Positions 1-6,908 of a stretch of DNA of 15,087 bases are shown in pieces. Numbering within the stretch: the first letter of the stretch is position 1; each line of letters starts with the position of its first letter. This stretch comes from a bacterium (GTDB lineage: Bacteria; Blakebacterota; Blakebacteria; Blakebacterales; Blakebacteraceae), in the NCBI GenBank assembly GCA_025774205.1, contig JALGWK010000046.1, forward strand, positions 1 to 15,087. Direction: 5' to 3'. The position numbers were made by a program, and so were the translations under genes. The notes beneath the pieces are model-generated. The model had not been told where the DNA came from. It did no database searches and saw nothing but the letters and a program-made list of their open reading frames with translations.

Positions 1-956
1 GTGTAACTCCACGGGTAGAGGTAGACGTTGCCGTAGGCGTGATAGTTGAGGCAGAACTGAAAGGATCGCCGGTCGAAGACCGCCCGGACCGCCTGAGTCT
101 CCGGTTCACTGAATGGAGCTGTTCCCCGGTACGTCCCGGAGGAGAACGAGGGGCTCGAACCGATGTCATCCTCGCCCCAGTGGTAACCGTAATTCCGGTT
201 CAGATCGACGCCGTCGGCTCCCCGCGAGAATATCCCATCGCCATCGTTATCACGCTTGTTCTTCCGCCACAGCCCCCCTCCCCCCGGAGCGGTGACCTGG
301 TTGTAGTAGTAGCCGTCCGGATTGACGACCGGCACGAACCACAATTCCCGGCTGGAGAGCAGCGAGATAGTTGTTGGATCGTTCCTGCCCCAGCCCGCCG
401 CGATATCCTCGACGAAGGCCAGCAGCTGCATCAGACCGATAGGTTCCCGGGCATGGGTCAGGGCATTAAAGAACACCGCCGGTCGGCTCAGGTCGGGGGA
501 ATCGGGATCGGGATTATCGGAGATGATGAAGGCCCAGATGGTACGACCCTCGGTCGAAGTTCCGACACTGAACCGAGGACTGATGATCTCCGGCCACGCG
601 GCTGCCAGCACGTCGACTCTCGCGAGTGCTTCGTCGAGGGTATAGTAACCGCCCATGCTGCCGGGCCCGAGAGAAGCGTCGAGCCGGCCCGCGAACCACG
701 CTTCAGCGTCCTCGTGTTTGATCTGGAAAGAGACTCCTGCGGCCCTGAGCGCTTCCAATTCCTGCTGATCGGCGAACAGGACGGCGTCACCGCCAAAGGG
801 GCTCATGTGGAGTTCGAGTCCGAGACGGGATATCCGGGTCAGTTCAACCCGGTCGGGCGACCGGATCGATACCATGCTGATCCGGTCCGGTCCCTGCGCC
901 TCACCTGGCCGGGGCAAGAGGAGGATAACCGCCGCGATGAAGAAGCCGAGTGTCAT
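1..956 (-). CDS. Secreted M14 zinc metallocarboxypeptidase, C-terminus beyond the window
   Basis: The N-terminal 318 residues of a peptidase that removes C-terminal residues from peptides; the reading frame runs off the left edge. From the ATG at 956, a hydrophobic segment (about residues 4-14) followed by PGEAQG looks like a secretion signal. Residues about 25-100 resemble a propeptide. The M14 domain follows: zinc ligands H168 and E171 in THAREP, substrate-binding NPDGYYY (212-218), the DLNRNYGYHW motif with R254 (251-260), and the third zinc ligand H306 in LNYHAYGN. The catalytic glutamate would lie beyond the edge. No clear Shine-Dalgarno precedes 956. An in-frame GTG at 1007 would add an arginine-rich N-terminus better suited to a signal peptide, so the start is uncertain. 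It lies just downstream of proS. Family call is strong; substrate unknown. Confidence 0.93.
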   Translation of the reverse strand, partial: MTLGFFIAAVILLLPRPGEAQGPDRISMVSIRSPDRVELTRISRLGLELHMSPFGGDAVLFADQQELEALRAAGVSFQIKHEDAEAWFAGRLDASLGPGSMGGYYTLDEALARVDVLAAAWPEIISPRFSVGTSTEGRTIWAFIISDNPDPDSPDLSRPAVFFNALTHAREPIGLMQLLAFVEDIAAGWGRNDPTTISLLSSRELWFVPVVNPDGYYYNQVTAPGGGGLWRKNKRDNDGDGIFSRGADGVDLNRNYGYHWGEDDIGSSPSFSSGTYRGTAPFSEPETQAVRAVFDRRSFQFCLNYHAYGNVYLYPWSY

Positions 957-1017
957 GTCACGTGACAGACGTCTGCACCTAGAGTGACGCCGTGCTAGAC
1001 CGGGCACCAGGAACCGT

Positions 1018-2763
1018 TCAGCCGTCCTGGACCTCATCGGCACGCTGGTTGTAGCCCGCGATCTCCGCATCGATCTTCTCCCGGCAGAAGGCGGCAGCCT
1101 CGGCGATCGGCACATCGACTGTCTGCTTCTCGATCCTGATCAACACTTCCGCGACACCCCGGTCGAGCGCCTTTCGCCCGATGGTCACGCGCAGCGGCAG
1201 ACCGAGCAGGTCGGCATCGTTGAACTTGGCGCCAGCCCGTATGTCCCGGTCATCGAAAAGCACTTCAAGTCCGGCTGACATCATCTCCTCGTACAGGGTC
1301 TCCGAGGCTTTGACGACCTCATCATCTCCCATGTTGACCGCCAGCACGAGAACGTGATACGGCGCGATCGACGAGGGCCAGGTGGTCCCGTCATCATCGG
1401 CCCGGGTTTCGATCGCCGCCGCCGCGATCCTCTCTACGCCGATCCCGTAGGATCCCATGACGATCGGTTTCTCCTCTTCATTCTCATCCTGGAACGTCGC
1501 GCCCAGCGCTTCAGAGTACTTCGTGCCCAGCTTGAAGATGTGTCCCATCTCTATCGCCGTGATGACCCTGACCGCGCTGCCGCAGACGGTGCAGGCTTCG
1601 CCCTCATGCACGGTCCTGAGGTCGGCATACGACGTCACCTGCACGTCGCGCGCCAGGTTCATGTGCACCACGTGATAGTCTCCGCGGTTGGCGCCGGTGG
1701 CTCCGTCAAGGAGCCCCTCGAGCGAGAGATCCGCGAATATCCCCAGTCCCTCGGGGGCTCCGACCGGCCCGACGAATCCGGCCGGCGCCGACATCACCCT
1801 CAGCACTTCCTCGGCCTCGGCCGGCCTGACGGCACTGCCGACCGCCGAGGCAGCCTTGGCCTCGTTCAGATCGTGACTGCCGGGAACCAGGAACATCACG
1901 GGGCGATCCTCGGCGTCCATATACACCAGGCTCTTCACCAGGCGTTCAGCGGGGATATCCAGGAACTTCGAGACATCCTCAATTGTCCGCTGCTCGGGTG
2001 TGTGCACTTCCTCCAGCGGCGCCTCTTCCCCCGGAGCCATCTGCCACTGCGTGCCGGCGACTTCCACATTGCCGGCAAATCCGCAGCTGTCGCACACGAC
2101 CGCCCGGTCCTCCCCCGAGGCACCTTCGACGAGGAACTCCTGCGAACCGGTCCCCCCCATCAGTCCGGAAGAGGCCCGCGCTTCGAAGAACCTGAGCCCG
2201 CAGCGTGTGAAGATCCTGCGATAGGCTCTGGCGTGAAGATCGTAACCGTGGTCGAGCGCTGCCTGGGAGACATCCAGGGTATAGGAGTCCTTCATGATGA
2301 ACTGGCGTGTCCGCAGAAGCCCCGAACGGGGACGCGGCTCATCCCTGAACTTGGTCTGGATCTGGTACCAGATCTGGGGCATGTCGCGATAGGAGCGGAT
2401 CTCGCTCCGGGCGATATCACCGACGACTTCCTCGTGGGTCGGAGCCAGCAGCATCCCCCTCCCCTTGCGATCTTTCAGTCGAAAGACATCATCACCGAAA
2501 TCTTCGTTCCGGCCTGTTTCATCCCAGAGATCGATCGGATGGAGGGCCGGGAAATGGAACTCCTGTCCGCCAATCGCGTTCATCTCCTCCCGGATGATCT
2601 GCATCGCCTTCAGCAGGCTCTTCCAGAGAAAGGGGAGGTAGGAATAGAGCCCGGCTGCGAGGAGGCGCACCATGCCCCCCTTGAGCATCACGCGATGGCT
2701 CACCACCTCGGCATCTGAAGGATCTTCCTTGAGCGTGGGAATGAAACTCGTCGACAGGCGCAT
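1018..2763 (-). CDS. proS: Prolyl-tRNA synthetase, bacterial type with editing domain
   Basis: Charges tRNA-Pro with proline in the cytoplasm. The 581 residues match the usual length (about 570-580) of the bacterial class II ProRS with an inserted editing domain. Visible parts are the N-terminal class II core with RNEDFGDD (85-92) and PTHEE (108-112); motif 2 with FRDEPRPRSGLLRTREF-like sequence (139-155, here RTRQF) and MKDSYT; the INS editing insertion from about residue 225 to 405; motif 3 as MGSYGIGVERIAAA (436-449); and a C-terminal anticodon-binding domain (about 470-570). Two CxxC pairs (CDSC near 224, CTVC near 391) flank the insertion, as I recall from many homologues. AAAGGA lies 4 bases before the ATG. 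The gene is complete, with no oddities. Confidence 0.98.
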   Translation of the reverse strand: MRLSTSFIPTLKEDPSDAEVVSHRVMLKGGMVRLLAAGLYSYLPFLWKSLLKAMQIIREEMNAIGGQEFHFPALHPIDLWDETGRNEDFGDDVFRLKDRKGRGMLLAPTHEEVVGDIARSEIRSYRDMPQIWYQIQTKFRDEPRPRSGLLRTRQFIMKDSYTLDVSQAALDHGYDLHARAYRRIFTRCGLRFFEARASSGLMGGTGSQEFLVEGASGEDRAVVCDSCGFAGNVEVAGTQWQMAPGEEAPLEEVHTPEQRTIEDVSKFLDIPAERLVKSLVYMDAEDRPVMFLVPGSHDLNEAKAASAVGSAVRPAEAEEVLRVMSAPAGFVGPVGAPEGLGIFADLSLEGLLDGATGANRGDYHVVHMNLARDVQVTSYADLRTVHEGEACTVCGSAVRVITAIEMGHIFKLGTKYSEALGATFQDENEEEKPIVMGSYGIGVERIAAAAIETRADDDGTTWPSSIAPYHVLVLAVNMGDDEVVKASETLYEEMMSAGLEVLFDDRDIRAGAKFNDADLLGLPLRVTIGRKALDRGVAEVLIRIEKQTVDVPIAEAAAFCREKIDAEIAGYNQRADEVQDG

Positions 2764-2849
2764 GCTGTCCTTTCAGTTGCTTGTCCGATTCACATGTTCA
2801 ACGCTGTTCAATGGCGTGAATATAGGCAGCCTGATGCTCCGTACGCACA

Positions 2850-2873
2850 GAAAAGCGCCGTATTGAGCGGCTC
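2850..2873 (-). terminator. Weak terminator-like hairpin after the beta-propeller gene
   Basis: Read on the minus strand, GAGCCG (2868-2873) can pair with CGGCGC (2855-2860) around a 7-base loop. Four contiguous GCCG/CGGC pairs form, plus one outer G-C pair past an A·G mismatch, and TTTTC follows. It starts about 10 bases after the stop of the gene ending at 2884. The stem is short, so termination is only possible, not established. Confidence 0.3.
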
Positions 2874-2883
2874 CGGATGTCCC

Positions 2884-4401
2884 TCAGGGCGCCTGGTAGC
2901 GCCAGGCCGAGAGCCTGCCGTCGGCGGCCACGAGAATGACCGTTGACCTGGACCCGCACACCGCGAAGAAGGGTTCATCCCCGCTGATCGCGAGGGATTC
3001 CCCCTCCCTGCCGGTCAACAGGTCCACCTGCACCAGGACCGGCCCCGGTGGAGCATCACCCGTCACCCAGAGCGATCCGCCGGTTCCATCCTCCATGAGT
3101 CCCACGGGTGAGCTCACGACCTGTCTCTCTCTGCCGTATCTCTCCCTGGCGACCGGGAGTCCCGGAACAGACAACGTGGTCTGCCAGCGCGTCCCTCCCC
3201 TGGCATCGGTCCGCAGGACGAGGTTACCCTGCGGGCCGGTGCGCACGAAGATCAGTCCGTCGGGCAGCACGAATATCCGTTCGATCCCCTCTCTCCCCGG
3301 GGCCTGGTAACGCGCCCGTTCGGTGTCCTGTCTGCGACCGTTACTTATCCCGTAGAGGACTGTTTCTCCCCGCTCACCGCCGACCAGCAGACCCTCCGGA
3401 AACCAGCCGGCGACCCCGACGGTCCCGACTGCCGCCTGCGGCGTCGAACGCCACCGCTCCTCACCGGAGTTGACATGGATCAGCTGGAAATGACTGCCGT
3501 CGACATCCCGGACGAGCATCCACGGCGGCCGGCTTTCAATCGGCACCCACGGAACCCTGTGCTGCCAGAGAACCAGGCCGCTGGCCGGATCGATCGCTGT
3601 GAGCTTCCTGCCGGTCGCGAAGAGATCTTCTTCGCGGGACATCAGTCTGAGTCCGGCTCTCTCGCCCGACATGTATCCGACCCATTTCAGATCACCGTTC
3701 GACAGGTCGTGGGCATCCACGATCAGTGTCTCCTCCCGCCGATCCACCCTGAAGAGTCGGTCACCGGAAGTCGTGAAATACTTCTCGTCGGCTACCCACT
3801 CTCCCGGCGGGACTTCATCGACGGGACCGTATTCCAGGCTCCACGCGCGCGCTCCATCGCTGAGCGAAAAAACAACGAGCGTGCCGTTCCCCCGTTCATC
3901 CCTGACGAACACAGCGATCCGATCCTGATCGGGCATGAGCCAGCATCCAGGGGCATCACCCTCTCCCGTCCTCGACACCCAGACCGGCCCTGACGCGTCA
4001 TCACGGAAGAGACTCAGGCGCCAGGAGGTCCCTTCGGCGCGACCCGATGAGGGTAGTGGTCGATCGAAACGGGTGAGGATGGCGATCCAGGGAGTACCTG
4101 CCGCTCCCGATATCTGTACCGAGTGAGCCCCGTCCCTGGCAGTGCTCCAGATCAGTTCGCCGGTCGCGACAGCCCGGGCCTCGACCGACCGGTCACTCAA
4201 CCGTACCACCACTGCCTCACCCACCATCCGCAGACTCGCGGTCATGCCCTCCAACTCCTGGTCCCAGAGCCGCTCTACACTTGATTGTCCGCCGGATGCC
4301 TGGGCGACAATCCCACGGTTCGGAGACGTGATCGGTGCTGTCACCACAACGAGGCAGAGGATCGCCAGGATTACGGCAGGAGTGGTTGTTAAACGGTGCA
4401 T
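2884..4401 (-). CDS. Signal-peptide-bearing PQQ-like beta-propeller protein
   Basis: A 505-residue protein with an N-terminal hydrophobic segment (about residues 8-24) that should send it to the periplasm or outer surface. The rest carries repeated blade signatures of the PQQ-like/BamB-type propeller, a short turn followed by G-xxx-W: ATGELIWS, SDGARAWS, SNGDLKWV, ASGLVLWQ, NSGEERWR and ARGGTRWQ. Such propellers act as scaffolds (for example BamB) or as quinoprotein enzymes. I see no enzyme-specific residues, so the role is unknown. The frame stays open upstream to 4530, but that extension would translate part of the tRNA-Arg gene. I chose the ATG at 4401 because AAGGGGGC lies just upstream and a signal peptide follows at once. 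proS begins 120 bases downstream. Confidence 0.85.
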   Translation of the reverse strand: MHRLTTTPAVILAILCLVVVTAPITSPNRGIVAQASGGQSSVERLWDQELEGMTASLRMVGEAVVVRLSDRSVEARAVATGELIWSTARDGAHSVQISGAAGTPWIAILTRFDRPLPSSGRAEGTSWRLSLFRDDASGPVWVSRTGEGDAPGCWLMPDQDRIAVFVRDERGNGTLVVFSLSDGARAWSLEYGPVDEVPPGEWVADEKYFTTSGDRLFRVDRREETLIVDAHDLSNGDLKWVGYMSGERAGLRLMSREEDLFATGRKLTAIDPASGLVLWQHRVPWVPIESRPPWMLVRDVDGSHFQLIHVNSGEERWRSTPQAAVGTVGVAGWFPEGLLVGGERGETVLYGISNGRRQDTERARYQAPGREGIERIFVLPDGLIFVRTGPQGNLVLRTDARGGTRWQTTLSVPGLPVARERYGRERQVVSSPVGLMEDGTGGSLWVTGDAPPGPVLVQVDLLTGREGESLAISGDEPFFAVCGSRSTVILVAADGRLSAWRYQAP

Positions 4402-4420
4402 GTCAGCCCCCTTACGGAGA

Positions 4421-4446
4421 ACGGCTCCCGCGCAACCGGGAGCCGT
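4421..4446 (-). terminator. Strong 9-bp stem-loop between tRNA-Arg and the propeller gene
   Basis: ACGGCTCCC (4421-4429) is perfectly complementary to GGGAGCCGT (4438-4446) around an 8-base loop. Three more pairs (4417-4419 with 4447-4449) are possible past one bulged base. It lies downstream of the tRNA and about 20 bases upstream of the next start codon. On the minus strand it is followed by TCTCC rather than a U-tract, so it is not a textbook intrinsic terminator. It could instead stabilise or process the tRNA transcript, or shape the leader of the next gene. The structure is clear; the role is inferred. Confidence 0.45.
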
Positions 4447-4456
4447 CTCGACCGGA

Positions 4457-4475
4457 ACCGCTCTCTTACAGCGGT
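4457..4475 (-). other. 6-bp stem-loop in the tRNA-Arg 3' trailer
   Basis: ACCGCT (4457-4462) pairs perfectly with AGCGGT (4470-4475) around a 7-base loop. It begins 6 bases after the tRNA CCA end and is followed by the larger 9-bp stem-loop. Tandem hairpins directly behind a tRNA fit a trailer that limits exonuclease action or slows transcription. This is inference from position only. Confidence 0.4.
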
Positions 4476-4481
4476 CACGTA

Positions 4482-4558
4482 TGGTACCCCGAACAGGATT
4501 CGAACCTGTGACCTCATGCTCCGGAGGCATGCGCTCTATCCAGCTGAGCTACCGGGGC
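4482..4558 (-). tRNA. tRNA-Arg with anticodon CCG
   Basis: A 77-base cloverleaf. The acceptor stem is GCCCCGG with TCGGGGT (G-T pairs at both ends). The D arm is GCTC/GAGC, the anticodon arm CATGC/GCATG with loop CTCCGGA (anticodon CCG at 4522-4524), and the T arm ACAGG/CCTGT with loop TTCGAAT. Discriminator A at 4485 is followed by an encoded CCA (4482-4484). It decodes CGG arginine codons. It starts 41 bases after the stop of the small HTH gene and may share that gene's promoter. Confidence 0.97.
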
Positions 4559-4599
4559 GAACTGCTCTTTGCCGGGGATGAGTCCGGTTCACGGCGGGT

Positions 4600-4833
4600 T
4601 TACTGCGTGATCGGCTTGATGGAGTCCTCGACGGTGGCCTCTTCGGTGAGCGTGTCTTCTGCACCGCCCGATCTCAGGAACGTTTCGAACTCATCCTTCA
4701 TGATAAGGTAACGTCCGCCCACGCGAAGGCCAGGCACGATTCCACTCTTGATGTATTTTAATATAGTCTGACGTGAGACCCCCAGGATCTCAGCCACTTC
4801 ACTCACGAAATATACGCGCCGCTCGACATCCAC
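4600..4833 (-). CDS. Small HTH_17/excisionase-family DNA-binding protein
   Basis: A 77-residue protein. Residues about 6-55 form the MerR-like winged helix-turn-helix found in excisionase-family proteins: VSEVAEILGVSRQTILKYI, then GIVPGLRVGGRYLIMKDEFETFL, where GLRVGGRYLI is the wing. The C-terminal 20 residues are acidic and probably disordered. It starts at GTG (4833), with AAGGGAG about 7 bases upstream. Proteins of this size serve as phage excisionases or as short transcription regulators. No integrase is visible nearby, so a host regulator seems more likely. It sits between a promoter-like sequence and tRNA-Arg. Its target is unknown. Confidence 0.85.
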   Translation of the reverse strand: MDVERRVYFVSEVAEILGVSRQTILKYIKSGIVPGLRVGGRYLIMKDEFETFLRSGGAEDTLTEEATVEDSIKPITQ

Positions 4834-4881
4834 GGTGCGACTCCCTTGCCTCAGGACGTACTCTTACGCCCCGGTAATGGT

Positions 4882-4896
4882 ATCCCGCTATGGGAT
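4882..4896. repeat. Short inverted repeat upstream of the HTH gene
   Basis: ATCCC and GGGAT flank a 5-base spacer. The repeat lies between the promoter-like element and the HTH start codon, where an operator could sit. On the plus strand it is followed by CGGTTTTT, so it also weakly resembles a terminator in that direction. At this length chance is a real alternative. Confidence 0.3.
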
Positions 4897-4912
4897 CGGT
4901 TTTTCAGCGAGG

Positions 4913-4947
4913 AGTATACCCATACAGGTCTTTTTCATGCTTGTCAA
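4913..4947 (-). promoter_or_regulatory. Probable promoter for the HTH gene and tRNA-Arg
   Basis: On the minus strand a perfect -35 hexamer TTGACA (4942-4947) is followed after 17 bases by TATGGG (4919-4924) and directly by TATACT (4913-4918). TATACT matches the -10 consensus better, but its spacing of 23 bases is too long for ordinary sigma70. TATGGG has ideal spacing but a weak match. The element lies in the 158-base gap upstream of the HTH gene. Promoter activity is likely, but the exact -10 is uncertain. Confidence 0.5.
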
Positions 4948-4991
4948 ATGTCTTCTTGCCTAAATACATCTACCTGAATCTTCCTGCATGA

Positions 4992-6371
4992 TCAATCAGC
5001 GACAGAGGATCCGATCACGGCCCCGAGCGCGCCCAGCACTTCGGGATCGAAATACCGGTTAACCTTGCCTTCCATGAACCGAACCGCCGCACTCGCGTCG
5101 AGTCCCTTGCGGTATGGTCGATCAGAAATCAGGGCGTCATAGACGTCTGCCGTGGAGATGATCCTGACCTCCTGGCTCAACTGATCACCTTTCAGCCGAT
5201 TCGGGTAGCCCGATCCGTCCAGGCGCTCATGATGGCCGCTGATCCAGTCGCTCAGATCGTTGAACAGACCCGATCCGTAACTGAGGACCTTCAGGGTATG
5301 ACTGATATGTTTCTTCGCCAATTCGTATTCAGGTCCCGTCAACCATTTCGGTTTATCGAGGATCTGGTTACTCACCCCTGCCTTACCGACATCGTGCAGC
5401 AATCCCGCCATTCCCAGGGCCGAGGAGAGATCTTCGGCGAGTCCGAGTTCCAGCGATATCTGGTAACAGTGTCTGGCGACGTTCCAGGAATGGTGCTGCC
5501 GGTATGGTGATTTGCCGTCGACCTGAAATATCAGCTGGTCCAGGAAGGTGGCGATCTCGCTGTAGGTAACAGCCACGCGCTCCTGCGGAAGACGGCTGAT
5601 CAGCTGCTTGCCGAGCTGACCGCCGGTGAAGATTCCCCAGAACCGCACGTTCTGGGTGGCATCCACCAGTCCGCGGGAGGTGATCTGGTCGATCTGCTTG
5701 CCCGACAGCTGCAAGGCTTCCGCGCGGACGAATTCGGGGGTGTGGCCCCGCTCACCGGCTCCGGCGATCGCGGTCTCCAGGCAATCGGCGGCCGTGAGCA
5801 CCCGCTGGGTCAGCGGGATATCATCCCCCCGCAGACCATCCGGATAACCCGATCCGTCGTAGTGCTCGTGATGCCCGCGTATCAGCCGGACCACTTCCGG
5901 TGTCAGAGGCAGTCCCTCGGCCGTTTCCGCACCATTCAGCACGTGCTGGATGAAGAGTTCAGCGACCTTCTGGATGTTGCCCGTCCTCACCTGGGAGGTG
6001 AGGTCCTCCACTTCATCCCGGGCATGGTTGACCAGCAGCTCGGTTTCGGGTGAACTCGAGAGTTCGGTGAGCTCATGGGTGACCGAAATCAGGCCGAGGT
6101 CATGGAAGAGAGCGGCCAGGGTGATGTCGGCGATCTCATCCTCATTCATCTCGAGACCGACAGCCATCTCCTGCGCAATATAGGCGACTCTCTGGGCATG
6201 ACCAAAGGACTGCCCTTCAGAGAGATCGATCGCCGCACCGTAGATGAAGCCGATATCCACGAGGGTGAGTTCGGTCGCCACCTTACCGCCGATCCTGGCG
6301 GCAGCGGCGTCTCCGCCCTCCCTGTCCTCGTAGATGAGGCTCCATACTTTGCGCAGGAAATCTCGACTCAT
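4992..6371 (-). CDS. Double HD-GYP domain protein
   Basis: A 459-residue cytoplasmic protein with two tandem HD-GYP domains and no recognisable membrane segment or receiver domain. HD-GYP proteins typically hydrolyse cyclic di-GMP or related dinucleotides. Domain 1 (about 50-200) has H58, H90-D91, the H167-H168 pair and GSGYP (173-177). Its HDxGK motif reads HDLGL, so the conserved lysine is leucine at 94. Domain 2 (about 285-445) is canonical: H294, HDVGK (326-330), H355, H380-H381 and GSGYP (386-390). Domain 2 is therefore the probable active site, and domain 1 may be regulatory or altered. A GGGGGTGAT Shine-Dalgarno abuts the ATG. The start is only 15 bases after the COX24-like gene, so they are probably cotranscribed. 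Confidence 0.93.
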   Translation of the reverse strand: MSRDFLRKVWSLIYEDREGGDAAAARIGGKVATELTLVDIGFIYGAAIDLSEGQSFGHAQRVAYIAQEMAVGLEMNEDEIADITLAALFHDLGLISVTHELTELSSSPETELLVNHARDEVEDLTSQVRTGNIQKVAELFIQHVLNGAETAEGLPLTPEVVRLIRGHHEHYDGSGYPDGLRGDDIPLTQRVLTAADCLETAIAGAGERGHTPEFVRAEALQLSGKQIDQITSRGLVDATQNVRFWGIFTGGQLGKQLISRLPQERVAVTYSEIATFLDQLIFQVDGKSPYRQHHSWNVARHCYQISLELGLAEDLSSALGMAGLLHDVGKAGVSNQILDKPKWLTGPEYELAKKHISHTLKVLSYGSGLFNDLSDWISGHHERLDGSGYPNRLKGDQLSQEVRIISTADVYDALISDRPYRKGLDASAAVRFMEGKVNRYFDPEVLGALGAVIGSSVAD

Positions 6372-6386
6372 ATCACCCCCGCTCTA

Positions 6387-6482
6387 TCAGTGCTTCTTCT
6401 TCTTGTGACGATTAGCCCGCATGCGCTTCTTGCGCTTGTGCTTGGCGATCTTCTTCCTTTTCCTCTTCTTCCCACTGGGCAT
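6387..6482 (-). CDS. 31-residue AURKAIP1/COX24-type ribosomal protein (mS38/bS22-like)
   Basis: A very short, extremely basic protein that starts MPSGKKRKRKK and ends KKKKH, with about two thirds Lys, Arg or His. Start and composition closely match the small AURKAIP1/COX24-domain proteins of Bacteroidota, which begin MPSGKKRKRHK. The domain is shared with mitochondrial mS38 and, from memory, with mycobacterial bS22, both of the small ribosomal subunit. A ribosomal role is thus likely but inferred. GAAGGGAT lies about 9 bases before the ATG, and the stop TGA is followed 15 bases later by the HD-GYP start. HU lies upstream across a 100-base gap. Gene finders with a length cut-off will miss it. 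Confidence 0.85.
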   Translation of the reverse strand: MPSGKKRKRKKIAKHKRKKRMRANRHKKKKH

Positions 6483-6582
6483 CGAGAGTTATCCCTTCAG
6501 TTACTCAGTTCGACGTCACGTAAGTCTGATATCATGTTCGAACGGCGTAAAGTAGGGACCCTCCTCACCGGATGAAAGTCCT

Positions 6583-6876
6583 TTATAGACCGATTCCTGC
6601 CCTGTTCGCTACTGCATCCTTCAATTCCCGTGAAGGTTTGAAGGTTGGTACGAATTTTTCAGGAATATCTACCGGCTCACCGGTCCGCGGATTGCGCGCC
6701 CTGCGGGCGGCCCGCTGCTTGATTTTGAAGGTCCCGAAACCACGGATCTCCACCGTTTCACCGGTGATGAGAGCATCCTTGAGTGCTTCCAGTACACCTT
6801 CGACCACGAGCCCCGTATCGGTCTTCGTCAATCCGGTCTTCGCAGCGATCTGTTCGACAATATCTGCTTTGGTCAT
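6583..6876 (-). CDS. HU/IHF-family nucleoid DNA-binding protein
   Basis: A 97-residue protein of typical HU length that binds and bends DNA as a dimer. It has the N-terminal helical dimerisation part MTKADIVEQIAAKTG, the core VEIRGFGTFKIKQR (about 42-55), the DNA-inserting arm motif RNPRTGEPVDIP with its intercalating proline (about 60-72), and the closing VPTFKPSRELKDAV. TAAGGAG is positioned about 9 bases before the ATG. The sequence does not decide between homodimeric HU and an IHF-like subunit. It follows sppA by 32 bases, which suggests shared transcription. Otherwise ordinary. Confidence 0.96.
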   Translation of the reverse strand: MTKADIVEQIAAKTGLTKTDTGLVVEGVLEALKDALITGETVEIRGFGTFKIKQRAARRARNPRTGEPVDIPEKFVPTFKPSRELKDAVANRAGIGL

Positions 6877-6908
6877 ACCCTGTAACTCCTTACCGCTCAG
6901 GTCTCTGT

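Noticed and set aside
39-965. 308-codon open frame on the plus strand
   Set aside because: It lies antisense to the M14 carboxypeptidase, whose zinc and substrate motifs are clear; the plus-strand product resembles no family I know.
1354-2718. 454-codon open frame on the plus strand
   Set aside because: Antisense shadow of proS in G+C-rich DNA; no recognisable domain.
2821-2840. TATATT-like -10 for proS
   Set aside because: No acceptable -35 hexamer occurs at 15-19 bases upstream, so I do not call a promoter.
4402-4530. 43-residue N-terminal extension of the beta-propeller protein
   Set aside because: It would translate the anticodon and T-arm part of tRNA-Arg and the trailer hairpins. The ATG at 4401 has a Shine-Dalgarno and is followed directly by a signal peptide.
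4482-4833. Integrated mobile element at tRNA-Arg, suggested by an excisionase-like gene next to a tRNA
   Set aside because: There is no integrase, no repeated tRNA 3' end within the window and no compositional change that I can see; HTH_17 proteins are also common host regulators.
6536-6543. Palindrome GTTCGAAC in the gap between HU and the COX24-like gene
   Set aside because: Only 8 bases, no loop, and no promoter or terminator pattern around it; chance is sufficient.
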